Part shown: positions 1-6,826 of the stretch, piece by piece
Layout: every line of letters starts with the position of its first letter
Position numbering within the stretch: the first letter of the stretch is position 1
Assembly (NCBI GenBank): GCA_016873805.1
Contig: VGVZ01000032.1
Span: 1 to 32,815 of the forward strand
Direction: 5' to 3'
DNA from: Ignavibacteria bacterium
GTDB taxonomy: Bacteria; Bacteroidota; Ignavibacteria; UBA10030
DNA: 32,815 nucleotides
Position numbers and translations under genes: made by a program
The notes under the pieces: generated by a model
Seen by the model: only the letters and a program-made list of their open reading frames with translations
What the model was told of the DNA's origin: nothing
The model's database searches: none

Positions 1-1222
1 CATCTGTCGATAATCCACTCGCATTGTTCATCGTCAGATTGTTGAACGTCGTTCCTGCCGAGCCGCCGATGCTCTGACCCACACTCCCGTTGAATACCAC
101 CGTCCCTGTCCCTGACGTGAAGGAACCCCCATTCCTAGTCCAATTACCACCAATGTTGATCGTGGTTCCTGCCGTGAGTGTTCCATCCGTGTGAGTGAAG
201 CCGCCCGTGACGTTCAGTGTCGCCGGCGGTGTGAAGTTCCCCTGCGTCTGCGTCAAGTTTCCACCGACGGTGATAGCTGTCGTGCCCCCTGCTGTGTTCA
301 ACAGCGTCCCCGCTGACTTGTTAATGATAAGATCGTTGAACACCTTCGTCGCCAACGTCCCCAATATCTGCTGTGCACCCGTTCCATTGAATACCACCGT
401 CCCAGTCCCTGCCGTGAACGTCGCTGCCGTTGCCTGCGACCAGTTCACTGCCACGTTGATCGTCGTCGCTGTCCCAGCCGCAAACGTCCCGGCCGTCAAC
501 GTCAGCGTCCCACTCAGCGTCAACGTCGTTGTGCTCCCTCCTACACTCAACGTCTGACCTGTCTTGTTCACCGTGATGCTGTTGAACGTCTGTGTCGTCG
601 CCGTCCCCCCAATCGTCTGTGCCGCCGTCGTGCTGTTGAACACGACAGTCCCCGTGCCTGGCGTGAACGTTCCTCCATCGTTTGTCCAGTCGCCTGACAC
701 GTTGATTGTTCCGGCACCTGACAGGGTAATCGATCCGCCGGAATTCAATGTCATCGAGCCGCCATTGGAGAGTGTGACCGTACCGGTGCTGACGCTGAGA
801 ACCCCGTTGTTGTTCACCGTGATATTGCCGGGAGCACCTGTGGTGCCAACGGTGAGGGTCTGCGTGCCTACGGCGATGGACGCAGTGCCCGTCGTCAGAG
901 AGTCAAGAAACGTAATCGTGCGTGCTACGCTAGCTGCGGAGAGCGTGGCGGCATTCGCTCTGCGCGGGATCTTTACGTTGTGATCGGTGGTCGGCACTGC
1001 GTTCAACGACCAGTTGGAAGCAGTCCCCCACGCCGTCGTCGTTCCTAGCCAGATGTTATCTTGCTCCTGCGCGAGAGCTGGTGGTCCAAAGGCAACCGCC
1101 AGGAAGAACAGGAAAGTGCAGGCATTCAAGCGCGTCTGGACTCGGTCGCGATAATGTGCGCGTCCAGAACACGATGTCTGCCGCGAGACGCAGTTCGAAA
1201 ATATGGGATTAGCTCGAAGCAT
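1..1222 (-). CDS. Large secreted beta-strand-repeat protein, N-terminal part (runs off left edge)
   Basis: Reading the minus strand from an ATG at 1222 gives one open frame to the left edge. After about 31 polar residues there is a hydrophobic signal-peptide core (LNACTFLFFLAVAF) ending at ALA-Q. The mature start, DNIWLGTTTAWGTASNWS, resembles the opening of many Bacteroidota/Ignavibacteria surface repeat proteins. It is followed by Gly/Thr/Asn-rich beta-strand repeats with recurring GTGTVVFN, FNxLxxNK and GGNxT motifs, as in exported beta-helical or adhesin-like proteins. No ATG lies closer to the signal peptide; a TTG at 1129-1127 is an alternative start that would give a signal peptide of normal length. 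The C-terminus, and with it any sorting domain or membrane anchor, lies outside the window. The gene overlaps the 3' end of the fragment at 1209-1475 by 14 nt. A surface or exported role is likely; the ligand is unknown. Confidence 0.72.
   Translation of the reverse strand, partial: MLRANPIFSNCVSRQTSCSGRAHYRDRVQTRLNACTFLFFLAVAFGPPALAQEQDNIWLGTTTAWGTASNWSLNAVPTTDHNVKIPRRANAATLSAASVARTITFLDSLTTGTASIAVGTQTLTVGTTGAPGNITVNNNGVLSVSTGTVTLSNGGSMTLNSGGSITLSGAGTINVSGDWTNDGGTFTPGTGTVVFNSTTAAQTIGGTATTQTFNSITVNKTGQTLSVGGSTTTLTLSGTLTLTAGTFAAGTATTINVAVNWSQATAATFTAGTGTVVFNGTGAQQILGTLATKVFNDLIINKSAGTLLNTAGGTTAITVGGNLTQTQGNFTPPATLNVTGGFTHTDGTLTAGTTINIGGNWTRNGGSFTSGTGTVVFNGSVGQSIGGSAGTTFNNLTMNNASGLSTD
88..668 (-). 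repeat. Degenerate tandem repeats inside the secreted repeat protein gene
   Basis: A near-identical block of about 34 bp (plus-strand core TTGAATACCACCGTCC) occurs near 90, 387 and 635. It encodes the conserved GTGTVVFN strand of each protein repeat. Spacings are about 297 and 248 bp, so the protein repeat unit is roughly 83 to 99 residues. The copies differ mostly at synonymous or conservative positions, which suggests old duplications under selection. These are coding repeats. Confidence 0.7.
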
Positions 1223-1475
1223 CAACCGAAGACCTAGGGAACTGATACATGTGGTGTCTCAGCATCATCTTGTTGACGATGTCGCCAAGCGTTGTCCAGG
1301 CCGGCGATGTCGCATTCGCCGCTTTGTCGGCAGGGATATTCGTCCCGCCGCTTGCCGGTGTCACAACGACCTGACCGGAGGCGATGGACGTAACCAGGCA
1401 TAGCCCCATGAAGAACGAAGCAAGAACAAGAATGCGCGGACTCCTTGAGCATTTCCGCTCGAAGTCACCGGTCAT
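1209..1475 (-). pseudogene. Truncated start of a second secreted protein (signal peptide plus stub)
   Basis: The minus frame encodes a basic N-terminus, a hydrophobic signal core (ILVLASFFMGLCLVTSIASG) and a short mature part beginning QVVVTPASGGTNIPADKAAN. That opening looks like the N-terminus of larger secreted FCB-group proteins, but the frame becomes unlike any domain after about residue 65 and stops at 1209. I chose the ATG at 1475 because an AGG sits about 6 nt upstream; a GTG at 1547 would add 24 residues. The stub ends inside the start region of the next secreted gene, so it may be the remnant of a deletion or recombination between two paralogous surface-protein genes. A genuine short secreted peptide of about 88 residues cannot be excluded. 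Confidence 0.5.
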
Positions 1476-1567
1476 CTTGACCTGGCTTCGTTCTCCGGAG
1501 GATTTCGTCCATCCGGCAAATGATAATATGGTCTTGAACAATCTCACCGATTCACTACTTCATTCGT

Positions 1568-1969
1568 CTACACAAGCGCGGGGGTCAGGACTCCCTCGTG
1601 ACGGCTCACGCGAGAGCCAAGGACTTCCGAAAGTCCGCTCTTCATCCGTTCCTTCCCGATGAATCCGTCCGCTCCCGATTCCTCTGCCTTCGTCCGATAG
1701 ACCTCATTCCCGTGCATCGAGATGATGATCACCTTCGTCGAAGGAGACCGTCTCTTGATCATCTGCATCGCCGAGATACCGTTGCGATGAGGCATGTGAA
1801 GATCCATGAAAATCAGATCGGGCCGATATCGGTCCGCAAGTTCAACGGCTTCGATCCCGTTCGCGGCCCGTCCGACGACTTCGAGTCCCTTCTGCGCACC
1901 GAGAAACTCGGCAAGTGAGTCGCGAAAGGATTCATTATCATCCGCAAGGAGTATCCGCAGTGGCTGCAT
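1568..1969 (-). CDS. Stand-alone response regulator receiver protein
   Basis: This is a 133-residue protein made of one CheY-like receiver domain and no output domain. The acidic pair (LADDN near residue 10), the phospho-acceptor Asp in IFMDLHMP, the Ser in IIISMH and the Lys in GFIGK are all present, so it should be phosphorylatable. I chose the ATG at 1969 because it begins MQPLRILLADD and has an AAAGGA ribosome-binding site about 8 nt upstream. The longer frame to 2125 would add 52 residues unlike any receiver. It is a paralogue of the neighbour at 2122-2511, with the same ADGFIGKxxMKSGL tail, and both lie downstream of the kinase/NarL-type pair. It may act by protein-protein interaction or as a phosphate sink, in the cytoplasm; the partner is unknown. 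Confidence 0.88.
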   Translation of the reverse strand: MQPLRILLADDNESFRDSLAEFLGAQKGLEVVGRAANGIEAVELADRYRPDLIFMDLHMPHRNGISAMQMIKRRSPSTKVIIISMHGNEVYRTKAEESGADGFIGKERMKSGLSEVLGSRVSRHEGVLTPALV

Positions 1970-2121
1970 TTGTTGGTTCCTTTGATAGTGTTGTTGTTTG
2001 AATTGAATTTGAATTCCGGATTTCCCTTCCTTTGCAGGGCTTGCCGCGTCGTGACCGGTTCCACATATCATCCTCCGTTGTGCGCGAGGATGAAGCTCGG
2101 TTGCTCTCCCATGAGCACGTA

Positions 2122-2511
2122 TCACGCGGCGGTAATGCCGAGGAATCTTCGTTCCTGCGGATCAAGAAGCATCATCAATCCCGACTTCATCGAATCCTTC
2201 CCGATGAAGCCGTCCGCGCCCGATTCCTTGGCGAGTCGCTCATAGACCTTGGCAGAATGGACGGAGAGGATGATGACCTTCGTGTCGGGGATCCGTTGTT
2301 TGATCGCCCGTGTCGCCTCGATGCCGGTTAAGTGCGGCATCGACATATCCATCAGCACGACATCGGGATGGAGCTCGATCGTTCGCTCAAGAGCTTCGAT
2401 TCCGTTGGTTGCTTCCCCAACGATTTCGATTCCGCCCTGAGACCTGAGGTATTCCAGAACTGTTTTCCGGAACCCGTCATGATCGTCGGCGAGCAAAACT
2501 TTCAGAGCCAT
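2122..2511 (-). CDS. Stand-alone response regulator receiver protein (paralogue)
   Basis: This is a 129-residue single receiver domain. Visible active-site residues are the DD pair in LLADDH, the Asp in VLMDMSMP, the Ser in ILSVHS and the Lys in GFIGKD. No DNA-binding or enzymatic domain follows; the protein ends about 20 residues after the Lys, with QERRFLGITAA. The ATG at 2511 is preceded by AAGGAG at good spacing, which rejects the upstream in-frame start at 2562. A 152-nt gap separates it from the paralogue at 1568-1969, and the two probably arose by local duplication. A likely phosphodonor is the histidine kinase encoded at 3511-5519, though this is inferred from proximity only. Confidence 0.9.
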   Translation of the reverse strand: MALKVLLADDHDGFRKTVLEYLRSQGGIEIVGEATNGIEALERTIELHPDVVLMDMSMPHLTGIEATRAIKQRIPDTKVIILSVHSAKVYERLAKESGADGFIGKDSMKSGLMMLLDPQERRFLGITAA

Positions 2512-2873
2512 GTCGTTACTCCTTCGATTATGATTTTGGAAGTGAAATGAATTGCCGTCCATGAGAGCGTGAGGGGGAAGTCACGGCTCGTCTTCACACT
2601 GTCCCTTTCGCTAACTTCATGCGAATCAAGACATTAGGAGGATTGAATTGATGGAATAATAGGAATAGGGGAAGGGGCAAACATCGGCGGAAAACGGTAT
2701 TTTCGAAGCGGAAGGAGTCTGCGAAAACCTACGTCATCAACCGTAGGCAAGATTGAGAATTGCGAACATCGGAGGTATGAATCGGCCGAAGATCAGAAAA
2801 AAGAGGGAAAATGGTGTTCGCAGAGGATTTCAAGCGATATCTGCGAACAGAAATTTGCTACGGTGGGGGGAGA
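2512..2873. other. Intergenic region upstream of the receiver pair
   Basis: The 362 nt between the start of the second receiver gene and the stop of the NarL-type regulator hold no convincing gene. A perfect 6-bp inverted repeat, CCTACG-N8-CGTAGG, lies at 2728-2747 and could be an operator for the receiver pair. The terminator hairpin at 2797-2848 is described separately. I could not identify a convincing -35/-10 pair. The region should contain the promoter for the receiver genes because the terminator lies before it. Confidence 0.5.
2797..2848 (-). terminator. Terminator hairpin after the NarL-type regulator gene
   Basis: On the minus strand GTTCGCAGA and its exact complement TCTGCGAAC (2840-2848 and 2816-2824) form a 9-bp perfect stem with a 15-nt loop. 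TTTT follows 4 nt after the stem and TTTTTT a few bases later. The hairpin starts about 26 nt after the stop codon at 2874. The loop is long and the T tracts are interrupted, so it is probably a moderate rho-independent terminator. Confidence 0.6.
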
Positions 2874-3539
2874 CTACGACTTGTCGGACGTGAGTCCTCG
2901 GTCAATGGCAAAACGAACAAGCTGCGCGGCCGTGTGGATATCGAGCTTCTGCATGATGTTTGTGCGATGTGTATCTACCGTGCGAGGACTGATGAACAAT
3001 CGATCTGCGATCTGTTGGTTTGTGAGGCCCTCTCCAATCAACGCAAGGACTTCCTGCTCGCGGGAAGTGAGGGGAAGCTCATCGGCCGACGCTCCGGCTT
3101 TCTTCGACAATCCTTTGCGAACATAGCCGTTGAGGAGTACATCGGCAATTTTCGGGCTGAAGTATCTTCCGCCTGCGGCAACGGTGCAAACGGCAGTTAG
3201 GACCTCCTCTTTGCGGGCACTCTTGAGGAGATATCCATCCGCCCCTGATCTAAAGATCTGGTACACATATTCCTCAGAATCATGCATACTCAGAACAAGG
3301 ATCGCGGTATCCGGACACTTCTTTCGGATCACTTTCGTCGCTTCGATTCCCGAGATCCCCGGCATGGAAATGTCGATGAGGACAATATCCGGCGAAAGCT
3401 GGACGGTTTTTTCGATCGCTTCCTGTCCATCGCCCGCCTCGCCCACGACCTCGAATTCCTCATGCATTTGCAGTAGTGCCGCAATACCGCTCCGCACGAG
3501 TGCGTGATCATCAGCCAGCAGTATTCGGATCTTTGCCAT
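2874..3539 (-). CDS. NarL/FixJ-family response regulator (receiver plus LuxR-type HTH)
   Basis: This is a 221-residue transcription factor. The N-terminal receiver has Asp10-Asp11, phospho-acceptor Asp56, Ser84 and Lys106. After a linker, the C-terminal LuxR-type helix-turn-helix reads LTSREQEVLALIGEGLTNQQ and continues with the recognition helix SPRTVDTHRTNIMQKL. The ATG at 3539 (MAKIRILLADDH) overlaps the 3' end of the histidine kinase gene by 29 nt, which suggests translational coupling; the longer in-frame start at 3605 lies deeper in the kinase gene and is unlikely. It should be phosphorylated by the kinase encoded just upstream and bind DNA as a dimer. Its targets are unknown; the two receiver genes beyond the terminator are candidates. 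Confidence 0.95.
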   Translation of the reverse strand: MAKIRILLADDHALVRSGIAALLQMHEEFEVVGEAGDGQEAIEKTVQLSPDIVLIDISMPGISGIEATKVIRKKCPDTAILVLSMHDSEEYVYQIFRSGADGYLLKSARKEEVLTAVCTVAAGGRYFSPKIADVLLNGYVRKGLSKKAGASADELPLTSREQEVLALIGEGLTNQQIADRLFISPRTVDTHRTNIMQKLDIHTAAQLVRFAIDRGLTSDKS

Positions 3540-4752
3540 CCTGTTCACCCGTTGTGAGGGGGACTTCAACGACAATAGTTGTACCCTTGCCGGGATGCGA
3601 TTCAATATCCAGATTCCCGAGCAAGGAACGGACTCTCTCTCTCATGCTGACGAGTCCGATGCCCGAGTACGCGGAGCCCCTGCCGGAGACCGCCACCGGA
3701 TCAAACCCGACGCCGTCGTCTTCGACAATCATCCGGACAACCTTTTCGATTCCGACGAGCTGGATGTCCACATGAGCGGCTTGTCCATGCTTGATCGCGT
3801 TGGTAAGCGCCTCTTGCGCGATGCGATAGAGCGCCGTCTCCGTTTGAGGTTCAAGTCTCCCGTCGATTCCGTGCGTTCGAAACACAACCTCTCTGTGGTA
3901 CTCCTTGCACATATGCTCTGCCAGATAGCTCAATGCCGAGACGAGACCGAAGTCATCAAGAATGCTGGGGCGCAGATTGTACGAAATATCGCGCGCCTCC
4001 CTCATGGCATGTTCGATGAGCTTCTTCGCGTTGTCAAACCGTCTGGCCTCATCGTCCTTGAGCGGAAGCGTGTCCTCCAGGATCTCAAAGTTGAACTTGA
4101 TGGCTGTGAGTATCTGGCCCAGCCCGTCATGAAGTTCAGTTGCGATTCTTCTGCGCTCTTCTTCCTGGGCCTGGATCCGCGCGCTGCTGAGAAACTCCAG
4201 CTCCTCCTGATGTCTTCGGAGATTTTCGTAAAGATAGGTGTTCGAGAGGGTGAGCGCCGTTTTTTCGGCGAGTGACCCGAGGAGACGTATTTCACGCGAT
4301 GAAAAACCGTGAGATTTGCGGTACCCGGCAACCAGATATCCCCTGATCTTTCCTTCGAGCTCGATCGGAAACCATCCCACCGAGAGAAGCCCTTCCTGGC
4401 CAAATACGGAATTCTGATAGACCGACTGCGCCACCGCTTCACGCATGTCCGGAATGAAAACCGGGTCAAGGGACTCCTTCAAGAGGTCGGAAACATACTC
4501 TTTGTGGAAGACGTCATCCGGCTTCTGGCCGCCTCCATGAATCACTTTCCATTGAGCTCGCTTCGAACCTCGTTGATACAGAAGAATCCCAATCCAATCG
4601 GCCCTCGTAAGAGATCTTGCGTGCAACACGATGATCTCGAGCAGTCGTGGCAAATCAACGACCGATGCGAGCTGACGATCGATAGAGCCGAGAACCTCCT
4701 GCTCCCAGAACCATGCGGCTTGTTCCCCCTCAAGCCGCTTCCGTTCCGTCAC
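3511..4752 (-). CDS. Histidine kinase, GAF-HisKA_3-HATPase part (3' part of a frameshifted gene)
   Basis: The 413 codons from 4752 encode a GAF-like sensor domain (about residues 20-175), a coiled linker rich in Glu/Gln/Arg, a HisKA_3 dimerisation/phosphoacceptor motif RRIATELHDGLGQI with His208, and a HATPase_c domain with N-box QEALTNAIKHG and G-boxes DDGVGFD and SGIGLVSMRERV. This is the NarX/DegS/LiaS-type soluble kinase architecture that pairs with NarL-type regulators such as the one encoded immediately downstream. The nominal start MTERKRLEGE is not a true beginning: the same frame extends upstream as GKPALLLSFRDV, the typical end of a PAS domain. It therefore continues the PAS gene at 4749-5519, whose frame differs by one base at the C6 run at 4784-4789. 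No transmembrane segment is visible, so the signal is probably cytoplasmic. Confidence 0.9.
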   Translation of the reverse strand: MTERKRLEGEQAAWFWEQEVLGSIDRQLASVVDLPRLLEIIVLHARSLTRADWIGILLYQRGSKRAQWKVIHGGGQKPDDVFHKEYVSDLLKESLDPVFIPDMREAVAQSVYQNSVFGQEGLLSVGWFPIELEGKIRGYLVAGYRKSHGFSSREIRLLGSLAEKTALTLSNTYLYENLRRHQEELEFLSSARIQAQEEERRRIATELHDGLGQILTAIKFNFEILEDTLPLKDDEARRFDNAKKLIEHAMREARDISYNLRPSILDDFGLVSALSYLAEHMCKEYHREVVFRTHGIDGRLEPQTETALYRIAQEALTNAIKHGQAAHVDIQLVGIEKVVRMIVEDDGVGFDPVAVSGRGSAYSGIGLVSMRERVRSLLGNLDIESHPGKGTTIVVEVPLTTGEQDGKDPNTAG

Positions 4753-5519
4753 GTCCCTGAACGAAAGAAGGAGCGCGGGTTTGCCCCCCAGGCGATCCGA
4801 CTCGAGTCCAGATCAAGCTCGACAACCGTGCCGTCAGGCTTCACTCCTTTGATCTCAACTCCGCGCGATATGGATCGTTCATCCGAAACATCCAGAGAAA
4901 TCAGTCTCCGGCTCCCCGGCTCGAGACAATCGAGGAAGTTCTGTCCGAGTAGATCCGTGCCAGTTTCACGCCCGAGCGCTTCTTCCGCCGCTCGATTGGA
5001 GAAGACGATCCTCCCATCCTCCACCACCACCAGACCCGTCATCGAACCATTCACAACTGTGCTGAATCGCTTCGCCAGCTCGGTTTGTTCTGCCGTCATG
5101 CTGATGGAGCGTGGGACCGATTGAAACAGCGCCACGAGATCCTCAGCCGGGCGTTTGCGGGTCGGCAACGGTTGCAGCGCAAGCAAGCGATCCACCCCCT
5201 CGGCCCCCTTCCGCTCGACTCGTACGCATCCAATCCAATCGCTCCCCGCCGCCAATACCACCGGGAGTTCGGGTGGTCCCTCCGCGATCACATATGGATG
5301 GACGAGTTTCAAAAAGCTGAGACCAAGCAGTTCGGAACGAGCGTATCCAGTCAGCCCGAGCATTGCGTCATTCGCCTCCAAGATCTTCCCCTCGGGATTG
5401 ATTCGCACCATCGGCAAATCGAACAGCCACAGGGGGGATGGGGGAGGAACTCCCTTTTGCTTCGCTCGTGAAGAGGATGCTCGTGTTTTCTTTCGGTCGT
5501 TTATGCTGCGCCTGGGCAT
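4749..5519 (-). CDS. PAS-domain part of the same histidine kinase (5' part, frameshifted)
   Basis: This frame encodes a basic N-terminal tail and two PAS-like sensor modules. The first contains INPEGKILEANDAMLGLTGY (about residues 40-115). The second contains VVEDGRIVFSNRAAEEALGR and ends GVEIKGVKPDGTVVELDLDS (about residues 155-240). After IAWG the frame runs into a meaningless tail (ANPRSFFRSGT) and stops at 4749. The one-base-shifted frame at this point reads GKPALLLSFRDVTERKRLEG and leads directly into the kinase. Together the two parts make a PAS-PAS-GAF-HisKA_3 kinase of about 670 residues. The break is at six G on the coding strand; seven G would restore one frame. The ATG at 5519 is used; a GTG at 5537 is possible, and neither has a strong ribosome-binding site. 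Confidence 0.8.
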   Translation of the reverse strand: MPRRSINDRKKTRASSSRAKQKGVPPPSPLWLFDLPMVRINPEGKILEANDAMLGLTGYARSELLGLSFLKLVHPYVIAEGPPELPVVLAAGSDWIGCVRVERKGAEGVDRLLALQPLPTRKRPAEDLVALFQSVPRSISMTAEQTELAKRFSTVVNGSMTGLVVVEDGRIVFSNRAAEEALGRETGTDLLGQNFLDCLEPGSRRLISLDVSDERSISRGVEIKGVKPDGTVVELDLDSSRIAWGANPRSFFRSGT

Positions 5520-5666
5520 ATGATGATTTGAGCACACAACGTCGGCAATCGTCAGAAAAGGTATCCAATGATGAAATCAAATTCAATGAGAGAAATCACC
5601 GGGATTGATTGCCGGAGCCGTGGTGGAATGTGTCGCGCTGAGCTCATTTCGTGCCGAAATCACTGA

Positions 5667-6125
5667 GATTATGAGTACGTCGATCGGTTCTGCACATTCG
5701 ATCCAGTCTCCACCGAATTTCCTGCCACTCTGAAGTTGGGCGAAAACATGCGTCTCTCCACGATTCCTGTGAGACACAGTGTACCCCCACTTGCGGTGCA
5801 GATTGATGGCAATGGGAAGTCGGTCGTGTACACGGGAGAGACCGAATGCGATGCATCGATTGCGCAGTTCTCTTCGGGGGCCGATCTCCTCATTCACGAC
5901 GCGAATGAGAGCTCGATTCTCGATCCTGACAAAGAGCCGTTCAATCACACCACTGCCTACGGCGCGGGGGAAACAGCTCAGCTGGCCGGGGCGACGAGGC
6001 TGGCGTTGGTTCATATTCAGGGAGTGTTCTAGGGTCGTGAGGAGATCTTGAAGCGTGAAGCGCAATCTGCGTTTAGCGGGGAGCTGTTGCTCCCCAATGA
6101 CCTCGATGCGGTCATCTTGGATTAA
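5667..6125 (+). pseudogene. Decayed metallo-beta-lactamase-fold hydrolase, C-terminal half
   Basis: The plus frame from about 5667 reads DYEYVDRFCTFDPV, then GENMRLSTIPVRHSVPPLAV, a GKSVVYTGETE strand with GADLLIHDANE, and FNHTTAYGAGETAQLAGATR followed by LALVHIQGVF. These match the second half of metallo-beta-lactamase-fold hydrolases of the RNase Z/ElaC-like type, where TGDT, LIHE, HxT and LxHI motifs appear in this order. Several residues differ from the family norm, for example TGET for TGDT. An in-frame TAG at 6030-6032 interrupts the frame, which then continues as GREEILKREAQSAFSGELLL and ends NDLDAVILD with a stop at 6123. The metal-binding HxHxDH half is absent. With no start, no N-terminus and an internal stop, this is a pseudogene. 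Confidence 0.75.
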
Positions 6126-6383
6126 GAATGACTTGCCGATGAACCAAAGATTCGATTATTGACTACTTTTTTCTTGCATCTTGACGGTTTCTGTGACAAC
6201 TTACGCGCAGAATTATATCGTTTCTCGTTAATGCACTCTCCAAGTCACCGGGATGCCAACGGCATGTCTCGAGGATAGGTGGGGTCCCGAGCGTGCAGAA
6301 TAGGATTGACACCAGACGGCGTCCTACAATCGCTCTTCAATCCGTAGAAAATAACAGGCTCACTTCACCGCAGGGGACGACAC
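6126..6383. other. Intergenic region upstream of the small membrane protein
   Basis: No coding sequence is visible in these 258 nt between the metallo-beta-lactamase remnant and the membrane protein gene. AT-rich stretches around 6160-6240 (TTGACG near 6181, TTATAT near 6213) are promoter-like but their spacing is wrong for one sigma70 promoter, so I do not call one. Confidence 0.4.
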
Positions 6384-6788
6384 ATGACACTCGCATTCGC
6401 TCTTCTTCTCATCATCACGGCAATAGGGATTATCGTTTATTGGATTGATTTCTTTCGTCGGGGACGGGTTCACGTGGTCAAGGATGATTGGTACATCCGG
6501 TTTGAGCGGGCGTTCTGCCTCGCCGATCTTTGGATGGCAGCATGCGCGATCACTGGAGCCATCGGGCTTCTCACTCAACAGTCGTTCGGCCCAGTCTTTG
6601 GCCTTCTGACGGCAAGTGCGCTCATTTTCCTTGCCATCATCGACGTCACCTTCAACGTGCAGAATCATCTCTACCGCCGGAACGCGCGCTCAGCCTCGAT
6701 GAAGTTTGAGATCTTCATCAACATCTGGTCGCTTGGCTTCGGATCGGCGCTCATCATCTTTCTCGAGCCGATGATCCTCCTCGTCTGA
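6384..6788 (+). CDS. Small four-helix integral membrane protein, unknown function
   Basis: This is a 134-residue hydrophobic protein I do not recognise. Four membrane segments are visible: about residues 3-22 (ALLLIITAIGIIVYWIDFF), 45-65 (LADLWMAACAITGAIGLL), 70-92 (FGPVFGLLTASALIFLAIID) and 110-132 (FINIWSLGFGSALIIFLEPM). A cationic loop HLYRRNARS lies between helices 3 and 4. The ATG at 6384 has GGGGAC a few bases upstream. The gene stands alone between a pseudogene and a convergent SagB-type gene. Similar small proteins occur widely as uncharacterised membrane proteins; nothing in the sequence gives a substrate. Confidence 0.75.
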   Translation: MTLAFALLLIITAIGIIVYWIDFFRRGRVHVVKDDWYIRFERAFCLADLWMAACAITGAIGLLTQQSFGPVFGLLTASALIFLAIIDVTFNVQNHLYRRNARSASMKFEIFINIWSLGFGSALIIFLEPMILLV

Positions 6789-6826
6789 CCGAACGAACAG
6801 TCGGTTCATCCCTCCTCTCGAGCTCC

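Noticed and set aside
88-668. Possible CRISPR-like array because of spaced similar blocks
   Set aside because: Spacing is hundreds of bases and uneven, copies are degenerate and in frame, and they encode protein repeats.
195-983. Two plus-strand open frames rich in Val, Pro and Ala
   Set aside because: They are the antisense of the repetitive secreted protein; the minus strand has a signal peptide and recurrent motifs, the plus strand has neither.
4784-4790. Programmed -1 frameshift at the G run as a firm call
   Set aside because: Only single P-site slippage on GGG fits; the A-site codon would not re-pair well and I see no strong downstream structure, so it is kept only as one option.
5583-6065. 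160-codon minus-strand open frame
   Set aside because: It is antisense to the metallo-beta-lactamase-like remnant, whose plus-strand translation matches a known fold.
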